NCBI GenBank assembly: GCA_013407085.1
Contig: JACCGJ010005788.1
Coordinates: forward strand, 1-64,000
Source: Atriophallophorus winterbourni
Taxonomy: Eukaryota; Platyhelminthes; Trematoda; Plagiorchiida; Microphallidae
Direction: 5' to 3'
Length of the DNA: 64,000 nucleotides
Part shown: piece after piece, positions 1 through 12,000 of the stretch
Position numbering within the stretch: the first letter of the stretch is position 1
Layout of the letters: each line of letters begins with the position of its first letter
Program-made: the position numbers and the translations under genes
The notes under the pieces: model-generated
Told to the model about the DNA's origin: nothing
Database searches by the model: none
Seen by the model: the letters and a program-made list of their open reading frames with translations, nothing else

Positions 1-44
1 TCTTGTAAAAACGTTTAGAAGTTAAAACCACCACCCTTGCAGCC

Positions 45-187
45 CTGAGGTCGCAGGTTCGAGTCCCGGTGGCGAAATTATTTTCTGTAAATTATTCGTC
101 ATCGGATTGAAGACACATTTCTTCCAAATAGCGTTGTCTAACTTCTATATCCCTTATCTCAATTTCAATTTTGTCCAAAGCGACAGA
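45..187 (+). repeat. Left arm of an inverted repeat pair with tRNA-like B box
   Basis: The reverse complement of this stretch recurs at 475-621, with matching order and scattered substitutions. Positions 56-66 (GGTTCGAGTCC) fit a Pol III B box, preceded by a tRNA-like T-arm context. Read on the minus strand, 190 down to about 97 stays open and ends in the same residues (CLQSDDE then stop) as the right arm read on the plus strand. It could be a tRNA-derived SINE body or the coding tail of a small mobile element joined to a tRNA-like segment. Confidence 0.6.
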
Positions 188-419
188 AGTTCAAACAAAC
201 CACTGGCTGATAATTGTTAATAAAAATCTTTTTAGTATGCCTACTAACAAACTACAAGTAATAGCGGGTGCAGTGCTCAAGGAAAGTTCCAGCTCTGATG
301 AGCTGGATCCATTTTTTTGATACGTTTCCTAATGACACTCTCACTAATAAATCTCCCCACAGTTCCTTTTCTCAATCTCTGCAACCATTCGTGCACCGTT
401 TCGCTGAACCAGCAGATGC

Positions 420-572
420 AAAACAACGAAATGGAAATGAAAAGAAAATCAAGGGAGCGGATAAAATGGGAGAGGGAGATTGCTTTGGAAGAAATCAAAA
501 TTAAGATAAGAGAGATAAAAGTTAGAAAATCCTATTTGGAAAAAATGATGTGTCTTCAATCCGATGACGAAT
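420..572 (+). pseudogene. 3' end of a charged, coiled-coil-like ORF in the inverted repeat
   Basis: The plus frame ending at 570-572 encodes a highly charged helical segment of alternating Lys/Glu/Arg and Ile, ending in CLQSDDE and a stop. Upstream the reading moves between two frames (starts near 268 and 317), so the ORF is broken. A diverged copy lies on the minus strand of the left arm, with mostly conservative differences (Asp for Glu, Arg for Lys). I do not recognise the protein. It may be the tail of an element-encoded protein, or a fortuitous ORF in a SINE body. Confidence 0.35.
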
Positions 573-668
573 AATTTTCAGAAAATAATTCCGCCACTGT
601 GACTCGAACCTGCGACCTCAGGACATTTAGGCGAAGCACATGACCAATACACCACTAGCTCACTGATG
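475..668 (-). repeat. Right arm of the inverted pair with a degenerate tRNA-like head
   Basis: On the minus strand 668-596 reads as a degenerate tRNA: an A-box-like AGCTAGTGGT region, then the B box at 610-601, followed by the repeat body down to 475. The acceptor stem does not pair well, so this is a tRNA-derived repeat head or pseudogene, not a working tRNA. The body matches the left arm at 45-187 in opposite orientation, leaving a spacer of about 290 bases. Confidence 0.6.
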
Positions 669-1634
669 GATTGTCTAAATTAAAAGTAGTTAGATAGACG
701 TTTTATTTCAATGCTACACCCCTTTTCAGCCTAGCCAAAATTGGTGGTGGGGATAACGTCTACACTTGAGAACGTGTCAAATGGCGTTCTTGGTTTTTTG
801 CGTAATCCTGTAAGGTGTCGAGTGAAGGGATGAGAAAAGCATATTATGATGCATTGATTAAATACCTGTTTCACTCAATGTGTAGGCACCACGAAACAGT
901 TTGTTTGTGTTTGCAATTTTATTGTTTAATATGTGTTTATTCTCATCCTTCTCCATCTTTTTAGATATTATTCATGGTTGTGCAGCAGTTGAGAATCCAA
1001 ATCATGCTCCTGGTGTGATGTGGCTACTGGTGATGATGATTCTAAACGTTGCACTAAACAAAAGCAATTTAGTCATGTTGATGATCTAATCTTGGCCTAA
1101 GATGTAAATTGTCTCTCGAAATAGCAGCTACTACAGGTTCAGCATTTCTATTCAAATGCTACAATCGGGTGAATAACTTATGTTTTCTGCTTATTGTGAC
1201 ATCTTTTGCATCTTATCCTGAGAGCCTATATCAACATTGAAACATTATCATTTTACACACTGCAAAGTTATAAAGATCCGTATAGAGTGCTCTATCAAAT
1301 TTTAGGTGTTTTTATGCATAACCGCCCAATTCATCCGTATAATTCATATTAACGTAGATGAAAGTCAAAATTTCTTTCAGATTGGTTAATTTGTTTTTGA
1401 TGAAATGCATGGATAATTAATCACCTCTGCTTTTCAATCCGACTTGCACGCGAATAAATATAAAACGGTAATTAAAATACGCTATTTGTGATATCACCTT
1501 TATGCGAATAGCTGTGATTGCAATGAAAATCTTTAGACCAAATAAATGCATTTAAATAGTATTGAGGCGTGATCACTCATTCCCTCAACCAACATCTCTA
1601 TCGACCGAACAATCTTAAATAACAACACGTCATA
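669..1634. other. Non-coding stretch, nothing recognised
   Basis: AT-rich DNA without a protein-like ORF. The short open frame near 901-1089 has hydrophobic composition but no recognisable family or splice context. Confidence 0.5.
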
Positions 1635-2380
1635 ATGAATTTTTGTTTAATGTTTAATGTAAATACAAGGATGACGGTTTACAGCGCGTGCGCACTAAAT
1701 GATTTACTGTACGGCAGTGAAGCCTGGACCATCTACGCAAGACACGAAAGGAAGCTGAATGCTTTCCACCTACGAAGCATCCGTCGTATCTTGAACATAT
1801 CGTGGATGAACAGAGCGACTAATGCTGAAGTGCTTTCAAAGCCTGATCTACGAAGCCTTTTTACCCTACTATTACAGCGATTTCTAAGGTGGCTTGGTCA
1901 CGTTTTCAGAGTGGAAAATGGTTGTATTCCCAAAGCTCCACTTTTTGGTGAGTTGAAATCAGGAAGTCAACCATTGGACAGACCGCAATTGCGGTACGAA
2001 GACGTTTGCAAAAATATGGCCATGACATTGACACCGCAAATTAGGAAGAACTTGCTTTTGACCGCTCACATTGGAGGCATTTTGTAAAGCGTCGTCTGCA
2101 AGCTGAGGAGGAGCAGATACAGCTCTTGGTTGCTAAACGCAGATCACGCCACCAGCGTGCAACTGACGCCCAACGACAGAGAACTGCAGAGTACGGTGAA
2201 AGCGCTGCGGGAGAGATTGTTCCACCCGAATCGGACTATTTAATCATTCGAAACACTGTGAAGCATGAACAAATCATGCGATTATGTTATACACCTAAGG
2301 CCGTTGTTAACTCAATGAGGCCAATAACAATGTTAATCAGATTTATTCCTATTTTCTTACGCTTTTATTGTAGAGCTTGA
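1635..2380 (+). pseudogene. 5'-truncated RTE-type non-LTR retrotransposon, 3' end of the polymerase ORF
   Basis: The frame at 1680-2087 carries the post-RT region typical of RTE-like elements: YGSEAWTIYARHERKLNAF, RSIRRILNISW, RWLGHVFR, and a RPQLRYEDVCKNMA motif. The frame then breaks near 2045. The continuation (SHWRHFVKRRLQAEEEQIQLL and a basic tail) lies in another frame and stays open to 2380. There are no RT core motifs upstream, so this is a 5'-truncated dead copy. The same 3' tail recurs on the minus strand at 4995-5160 and, decayed, at 12030-12375, which defines a local family distinct from the intact RTE at 52-56 kb. Confidence 0.75.
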
Positions 2381-3147
2381 TGTAAAGTACCTAAAAATAC
2401 ATTTGCTGTGTTACCATCATATGCTTTGTATTGAGTCTTTGTCATGTTCTAATAAATTATTGTTTAGATTCAGATTATATATGAATCTGAATTGTGTTTT
2501 TCTAACAAACATTTCACTAAGTATATAATGAGTATTGGTTGCTCTTAAATCCTAACAGTCAATTTTCATTGTTTACAGGTGATAGGTAACATTTGAATAT
2601 CCCTATTACTTAGACAATATAGATTTCGCCTTTCTTACCATTAGTAAATCAATCATGTTCAATATAACTCTAATTGCAATATTCCATTAATTGTAGAATT
2701 TCTGACTATATAAGATATAGCAAATTTTTCTGTTTATTTACTTTATGCGCTTCGAATACTTCTAACTGTTGACGTGTATACAAGCTGGCCTTTCATCGAT
2801 GAAATCTAATTTCTCAATGGATCTTTATTTGGTCATGATTTTATTGAGTTTGCTCCTAAAACCATAAACTTTCCAAATCTGATTGAAAAACTTTCTTTAG
2901 AGATGGTTGCCAGCTGAATGATCTAGTTACGCTGAAATCAATTCTGCTGTGATGATTAGACAAGTTGAACAAGCGTATCCGAATATATATTCAGCTAAAC
3001 CATTCAATCTCCCTTGGTTTTGATCAAATCAAAATTAGGAAGGATTAATTTGCTTTAAATTGTTTACCTAGTGGAGCTGAATTGATTCCTTGGAACATAT
3101 AATATTTTTCACCAATTTCTTATTTCTTGCGACTTTGGTTACTTATA
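2381..3147. other. Intergenic or 5' intron DNA, nothing recognised
   Basis: AT-rich stretch before the first resolved dpy-19 exon. An upstream dpy-19 exon with the cytoplasmic N-terminus could lie here or further upstream, but no ORF supports one. Confidence 0.4.
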
Positions 3148-3177
3148 ATGTTTGTTTTTATTCAGTTTTCAGCTAAG

Positions 3178-6053
3178 ATGCAATTAAAGTTGGCCATTTT
3201 GTTGTCAGCTACTTTCGCTTTAATTTATGTTGTAATTATCCATAAACAACGTGAAGTCAATCTTTGGTGGTCCAATATATCCGATCTTGAGAAAGAGATT
3301 TCTTACCGGACAGAACAAGGTTTATACTATTCCTATTACAAGACGCTGATCTCTAAGAAGAGTTTACTGGAAGGTATGATGTATTAGTGTTTCTCAGGGT
3401 TTTATTCTGGTCTAATCAATTTATTCTCAGATAATTCTACCGAAAGCCCTAGCAGCATCAACGTTTATCGCAGAATGAACATATTTCCCGAAATCATCTT
3501 GGCCATCCTATATAAAGTAATTGTTTACAAATTGTGTGAAATAATTCTTTGTTGCCTATTTAGAATGGAAAATTGTTTTTTTTATAACGAGTATACCTAT
3601 ACAATATACATTCATTTAAATATTTGTAATAGACGTTACCATATATAATATATAACCCAGATATACTTGTTTAAATGTAAACCTACGTTAGAAATATTAT
3701 TTACCTATTTGCAACCAGAACATTGGTCGTAGGGGAAACAGGATAACAATGTAACCCACCTTTTTTACAAAACGCTAATAATCACTGTCAGTTGAATTGT
3801 GAAACTTTCCAAGACTCGGGAAATATTGTTGCGATGAATACCCGTCACTCAATTTTGTGTTACGTTAACATCCGGTTTGCCGACACACTACCGCAATCAA
3901 TTTTTGTACGTGAACATAGTGCTTCTTTGTGAAAACCACAGTATCATTCAGGTTTATTTTTGCATACAAGTGTACCACTATTTCAAAGCTCACATAACCT
4001 GATCCTACTGTCTTTATATGTTGATTGCGAAAAGCCATAAACCGGTTGAGGTAGGTACGTGATGAAGGTGACAGCACCACAGTATATTGGTCGTCTGTGA
4101 GCGCATCGATTGCTTGTCCAGAAATCACTTTGTGATTCTCTATTTGAACATACCAGTTTTTTGTGAGAACCCTGTTTAACAGGGGCATTCAATTATACCA
4201 TTGGATACGACTGTACCACTGCTTCAAAGCTCACTGAACCTGATGGTACTGTCTCCACTTGATGACGGCAAATTGCCAAAAACCAGTCGTGGTGTATATT
4301 TCAAGGAGATATGAGCACCACAGTATATTGATAAATAATAATTACATTGAGTGCTCTGGGTTGAATTAGTATTCGATTATATATTTGAACACTTTGATGC
4401 TTTGTGGGAACCTCATTTAACGGTGTCATTCACGTTTAGTTTCTCTTATTCGAACACAGCGAACTCCACGTTTTGAACTGTGGGTGTTGCAGTGCACTTA
4501 CAATCAAATTTTGCATTTTCAAACATATTTTGATGGGAGTTAAATAAAGAACCACTGTGTTGAAAAACAGCATCAAGGAGAGCTTCTAGAATAAAATTTG
4601 AAATGATTTTTAATTTGCAATATTTTCCAAGACATTTGAAATGACACAGTTAGCAAACTATCACCATGTCCACAAAAGTGGAAATGTATTTATGGGTCAC
4701 AAGTAATGTAATCTAGAACGATTAATAATTTACACTGACATCGGACTTAATTTAAAACATTTCGTTTGTTAAGCTTTGTTCATCATGGAAACTTACTTTA
4801 AGCTGCTTGCGCGCGCAAGCTATTTACTTGCCATAGTCTCAAAATGTATTACGAATTAAGATTTTTAAACTATATATATCAACAAAATGTCGTCTAGTTT
4901 AAATAAAGCCAATCTTTGTTGGCCTCCTTCGGTCGATGTCGACCATGGATGTACATCACAATCGCATGAATGTTCATGTTCTACAGCTTTTTAAATGACT
5001 AAACAATCAGATTCGGGAGGAACAATCTGTCCCGCAGCGCTTGCGACGATAGGTAGAACTCGGTTGTAGGGCTTCAGTTACACGCCGGCGGCGTGATCTG
5101 CGTTCAGCAGCCAACAGCTGTATCTGCTTCTCTCCAGCTTGCAAACGACGAAGCCAATGCACTTTGAAAATAATAATAATAATACTATGCAATTTTTATA
5201 ATCACTGATTATGAAATAAGCTTTTTGCTAAACCCTGAAACCTTGTGACCAAGGTCAAGCAAATCTAATCATTTGAGTATTTGAATTATTTGAATTATTT
5301 TCGAATTTCTTCAAATTATAAAATTGAATCGTCTCTTAACAATTCATTTCAGATATTCCCTTGGTCATCCCCAATCGATTTTTATGATCTAAGTGTGTCG
5401 GCACTTCAAGCACTCACTCCGTTTTCATTATGTATGCTGACCTTCATCCAGACCGATAATTTGTTGGTCCTCGCACTTTATGGCACACTTTTCATCCTCA
5501 ACCAGTGAGTTCCTGTGTTTATGTACATTTTTAAGAAAACGTATAGTCACAACAATTTGCCATGCCACTATGTTTCAAACTTCTAGATACTGGGTTTAAA
5601 TAATGTTAACTTTTACCACTACTTACGAGTAGGAAATATTTCAACGTAATAATTGAAATGTTCACCCTCGGGACAATTTTGCAAAAGAATAGAAACCCTT
5701 AATCACCCTTCTTTAATAAGGATTTTTACAAAGATAAAAAGTGCATATATTATCTACTGTATTCAAAATCATGGAATAATTAGGTTTAAACCATCTGGAT
5801 TGAATTTAGAAATGTTTTAGTTTGTCATTTTTCCTACGAAATGTACGTAGGCATTTCATGATAGCATTCATTGTTCCTAATTATTCCCTGACATTTTTCT
5901 ATCGGTCATAAACTGTATTGAAATAAAACAAAAATTTTTTCAAAAATGACGTGCGTAAATGGACAAAAAACATCCACTGATATTTTTCACTGTTCCTTAC
6001 CCGATTTGTACATTTCATTGTTTCTGTTGAACGGCTCCATGTCTGTATCAGAT

Positions 6054-6099
<46 letters not shown>

Positions 6100-9000
6100 G
6101 TCGATTCATGCTAGAAGGTAACATGATGTTTTGATAATTGATTTCATTTCTTTGTATATGATGTGGTATACATCAATGTTATTGCTGTTATACAACAGTC
6201 CTTTTACGCTCTATGTTAAACATCAATTGAAAATATGACATTTTCCCGAATTCTTCATACACTCGTCTTTCCCAGTGTTGAAATGAGTCGTGTGATTTAC
6301 ACGTTACCGTTGAGAGAGAATTTCGCTCTTCCATTTTGGTGGTTAAGAATGCTGAGCTTGCAAGTGGTTCTCGACACGGATAGAAAATGTGTGAGTTCTT
6401 AATTTCACGTTACTTACAATTTTATACTATATGCACAAGTGGCTCATTTTATAATTCAACTAAAGAGATCATGAATAACACTGCAATGAATTGTGCCATG
6501 CAGCAATTTTTCCCGCTTATTGCATTGGTTCGAAATATACCGAGATGTTTATTAGCGGGATCGTCATTTCCATCCAGTCATTTCCATGCCCAAATTTATT
6601 TCGAAACAAACAGCAAAATTCTATTTTTCCTATGGTGGAACGCTATTAGATTGCGTTGAAGCAATTATTTTTTTATTCCAACCGCATATGTATCACGAAA
6701 GATCATATCCAGAAAACAAATTTCGGCCTATTACCAATATCAGCAAATTTTCGTAAAAATGAATAATCATAAAGACTGTGAACCTGATTTACAGCGAGTA
6801 GATTTAGAACCATTACACACATACCACTGTTTTTTATGTATCCACACATACAATTCTAAATAAACAACGATGAATGATAATAGTTGATGATTTTAGTGCA
6901 AACTTCCAACATGATATGTTGGGATGACTTTAATACTAACATCATTCGCACAATCCGACGTTTGAATCATCGTTCGATTAAGATAGTGCAAACCAAGAAT
7001 CTTTGTGCTTTAACTTCAATGCGCCCATCCTTCCGGCACTTTGAATCAAGACATTTGCCTGGACAATTCTCACCACCCGTTATCGTGATCAACTCATGCA
7101 AAAGTATTATGATTTGCAAATCACGTAGTTTATTGCTGATTGTCCGAAGTGCGTTCTTGTCATTCATGAGCTCCCATATGACCCACTGAACACCGCTCAC
7201 GACGAAACGCAAGAACGGAAATCGCGAAAAATGACAACGACAGCAACCGCAAACCCAAAAAATTCGCGTTACTGAAGAACATCATGAAAGCTGACACTTA
7301 AAGGGCATTTAAATGATAAGCAAGTTAGCAAGTTCGGTCTAACTGGCCTAACATGGCGAGAGCTCTAACTGAAGCGGTTCACTCAAACTCGACTGTCAAC
7401 TCAGATCTCAGTGACAACTGTCACTGACATAGTGATGATTGAAGTTTAATCTATAGGAGATGGGTGTGTTTGTGTTGTTCTTTGTCATTTATGTAATAAA
7501 CGCTCGGCCAATTAAAATTCTCTAACCTGGTGGTTGCCGTTTGAGTGAAGTTCCTTGGGGAATAAAGCAAAGTCTGGATTAGAAACCGGGGATCAAACGT
7601 GTTCAACATTATATCAGATGTCTTAGAGGGTCGGTGTCAACAACCACAAATGGCGTCAGAACTAAAACGCCAGTTGAATTCGTTGTGGCTTGTCTTTACC
7701 ATTCTACACTTATTGATCTTTTTATCATATCCATCCAGGACTCGGGCTTACGAAATTATCTACTCTTACTCAATCACTGGACATGAAAAATAACAATCGT
7801 TTGACTACATTGTCATAATGACCTTTGCATGAAACGTTATCCTTCTTTTAGAGACATATATGAATGTATCAAGCTAGCAGTAGTATTCAATCAATTTGTA
7901 ACCGCTGATTTTAAACCTTCTTCGTTTGCTGTGTCCCATTTTGAAATCATCTGCCAAGCCCGAAAGCTTAACGTTCAAATCTTCAGAATATTTTTCATTT
8001 AGTCTGACATAAATAATCAAGATTTGAAAAGTGAACCGAGTTTAATTGGTGAAAGAGATCAAATAGATCACCAGTTCTGTGCTGTTTGCAATCCTATTAT
8101 GAAGATGGTAACGTTACAATCTTGTTTCTTGGGACCTAGAAAAATGTCTGAATGTCAAATTGTTAGGTATAGAAAAGATCGCACGGCATTGCAGTTCCCT
8201 AGCGTGGAACTTGGTTGACCAACGTTCTATAATTAACTGTATTTCTGTAGCCACTCTGAGTAATCGTGCTACAAACCATCACAAAACAAAAAATAGCAGT
8301 TACTAGCGCCATTTTATTCGACCGCGCAACCAGTACAAGACAATATAAAAAAAAGAATATTCACACATTACATAATCTTTAATGTAAATCTTAAACTGAC
8401 TATACCAGGATTGTAAAGCTTTGTCATTGTTTTCACTCGTACAGTGAGCTACACCGGTTAGGTTAACTAAATTTAACCCCCACACATGTCCAACCTTTCC
8501 AACTTTCATTGTAGCAGAGAATCGTCCGCCGTGTGTGCTTCGTTCTATTGTACATTTCCACTTTATTCTTCTGTGTGAGTTGGCAATTCAGCCAATTCGT
8601 ATTGCTGTTGGAAGCGGTCATCATGAATATCCTCAATCATCTTGGGATTCTACATGATCAACAGGTGAGCGGCATCAATCAACTAACCAAATTTAATAAA
8701 TTTAAATCAATTTATTTACACACTTTTAAATACGTCCCTATTCACAAGTAGTATGTATTCCACCTACTAACCTAGTCAAATAAAAATGTCTAATCGTATG
8801 TAAAAATGGCAAAATTAAACTTGCGACGCCCATCTTATAAGAGCAAGAGTAATTTAAACCATACAATACAACAGTAAAAGTTCTTCACTGGAAGGGCTCA
8901 TACTGCACCGAGAAATTTTCAGTTATACTAGTTCAATCTCAGCAAATCCAAACTCATATTCCCATCTACTTGACATCCGTAGCTTCAGGTTGTCAGTAAA

Positions 9001-12000
9001 TAAATGTTTATATTCTGTGACCAAATCGTGTCGGCTACGGCAATTTCAGTTATCTATTTGCACCAACGTGTAAACTTTGGTGATTACGTAGACTTTCTCA
9101 TGTGATATCCATATAGTCCAGCGCAAATGCAGTGTGAGTTGTGTTGGCCGTATCCTCAAGTAAGGGTGCAATAACAAAAATGACTGCGACAGCTTAACAC
9201 CCTTTACAATTGGTGAAACGGTATAATATGTATTACCGTGCGAATAAAACGGAGGAAAGCTTTGGTCCTAGGAATTTTAAACAACAGCAAATGAATGAAA
9301 TTTGTCCACACACTCGAGTGATATTGACTAATCGTTGGTCCGACAGCACTGTAGACCTATTTCAGTTGTTACATACCACGAGAATGGTACACATTTAGTT
9401 CCTACAGTTGACGTAGATTCCGTGTAGATCTCGACAAGTTTTGACATACCAGCTCGTTTAAACAAGAACAATTATATAATGCTTCTGATCGTTTAGATGG
9501 CCTAAAGAATATCGTCGGAAGAGTGGGATATTGCGCCATCGTTGAAACTATGCATGCGGATCACGTGCAACTACCGTAGAAGTCTTTCATTCACGTTCGC
9601 TCATTATTGTCAAAATACTGTCATCCACTGATTTCAGTTAAATAGGATTTATACAAATAATCAGGTTGTTCCAAAAGGAAAATTACAGAATGATACTGGG
9701 TCAATCGGTGTAGCAGCTATAAATAAGACTGGCATCGTTGTTTCTAAAAGATCCCAAACCTGAAGCTCAGTGACGAATCCTCCTTGCTGGCCCTCACCGA
9801 ATCATGACCGTACGATTAATTTTAATTACACTTCAATTAGTGTAAGTGTGAAACAAATCAACTTTCGAATCAGCCTCAGGTTTCGCGAAACAATAAGGAG
9901 CGCGGGCCACATCTCCGGCACTTAGAGTAACATACAATGACAACGGTTTCGACGAATTATCCAATCTGCGTTTGCGAAACACTTTTCGCGAGATCTTCTT
10001 TCCTGATCGCTAACTTCATAAAGCGGCACAGCGGTGAAACTTCCTCAACGTATTTCGCTTTAAGGTGTACACCCGAATGCAATTTTATTTTATCCCTAAA
10101 GTTTTGCACCCGAGCTTTTACATATTGTATTTTAATTTATGCGTAAAATCGTTTGTGTGTGTGTAAATCTATGAAATAGTTGTAGCGTATGAATTTCGGT
10201 TTGCTTCAATCTACGAACGTATGCTAGAAACGTCACTTTTAATTTAAGGTGAACATAGTTTGCTTCATTTGCATGAACTTTAGAATGTCTAATCTCAGAT
10301 TTTATTGCAATATCGAACAAATTAAGCATTTTATTTTCATTCATATCGTTTCTTGATTACAGTTCTATCTGATTTCGGTGATTGGGCTAACCGGATTAGT
10401 TGGTTCTTCGCTGGCGCAAGCTGGAAGCCTCTTTCCTTTCGCATCGCCTTGTTTTAACCTACTTCTCTTCAACGTTGTTTGGGTCCGATTGAAAAGTAGC
10501 TCGAGCAATCTTCTGAAAGAGCAAAATCAAACGCGTCATGTTAATTTGTTTGCTCGGCTGCATCACTGTATGGTTCGTGATTAATTGTTTCGATGAAATA
10601 ATTGAAGTTAATTTTATAAATAGTTATTCAGTGGTAGCACGGAGCGTAAGAGCGTCATACGATTGTAATAAACCGAATGAGGCCCAAAACAACAACAGTT
10701 CAGTCGTTGCGTATATAGCTTGCAACTACTCATACACCTGACTTTATAATCCAAATCGTATAATTAGACTGGATGGAAGTGGCATGCTCTGCTGCAAAGC
10801 TGGCGAAGATGTGTAATATCTGATCGTTAAGCAATGAATAATTGATGCGTGATGGTCGCAAAACTACGCATAATATCACTCCCGCTTCCTCAGTTTGAAG
10901 GTGCTCTTCACAGATAGTCTCCAATACCATCGGCTGACATCTCCCTGCTTTAGAAAGGAACGTTTTAAAGTGCATATTACCGTAATATCAGCAACGCACC
11001 AATTGAGAGATCCCAACGGATGTCTCTACAACAAAATCATCCCTCCATAAATGCTTGCATGCTGGAATTGGTATTCTTTTTAAATTTGCCTTATTGACCA
11101 ACTTCTAATAAGCAAATAGGTTGATAGCTATTTAGTGAGAATGTTTCCTTCGTGGGTTACATTCGATAACACCCTCGTTTTAGTTAAAATCTGCCAGATT
11201 GCTCAGCTTCTTTTGATTTCAGGCTAGACGATTGTGTGAATACTCTCGTTTCCACTGGCAACATTTGACTTTGAAATTGTTGTTGCTAGGACTCGTTTCA
11301 CAACCAACGTTGGTGAGTTTTCTTTGCTTCTCGTCGTTTCGAGATCAATGTGCCACGTGTGCTACCAGCAGCTGCCTGAAAATCACATGTTCGACACGCT
11401 TTTTTGTTCTGGTGCGATGTGCCACATTACGACTCTTGATGAAACGATTGCGTCATGCGTGCAATCGAAATTACCAAAATTGATTTGGTAAATTCGATCG
11501 ATATTTATTGTGTTGCAATGTTGCATGGGTGGATGATATTTAATTATTTGGATTCAACCAGTTTCCATCTGATTTAATTCGACATAGTCATGGTTATACA
11601 ACGCGCATTTAAATTTCCGTTCTGTTTCCTTTTGGACTTTAACAAAATAATTTCCAGAATAAAACAGAAAGATGTCAATGAAGCTTGGTTGCTTCTTTCA
11701 AAACTGGGCTTACACATGTTTCATGAATTATTGCTTAGTTCGTATGTATGCATGTATGTATGTATGCATGTATGTATGTATGTATGTATGTATGTATGTA
11801 TGTATGTATGTATGTATGTATGTATGTATGTATTTATGTATGTATGTATGTATGTATGTATGCATGTATGTATGTATGCATGTATGTATGTATGTATGTA
11901 TGTATGTATGTATGTGTGTGTGTATGTATTTATTATGTATGCATGTATGGATGGATGGATGGATGTATGTATTTATGTTTATGTATGTATGAATATATGT

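Noticed and set aside
596..668. Functional tRNA gene on the minus strand
   Set aside because: B box is good, but the acceptor stem does not pair and the anticodon arm is poor; better explained as a tRNA-derived repeat head.
3865..4192. Minus-strand ORFs of 107 and 69 codons
   Set aside because: They overlap each other in different frames within copies of the dispersed 240-bp repeat; the frames are not kept in other copies.
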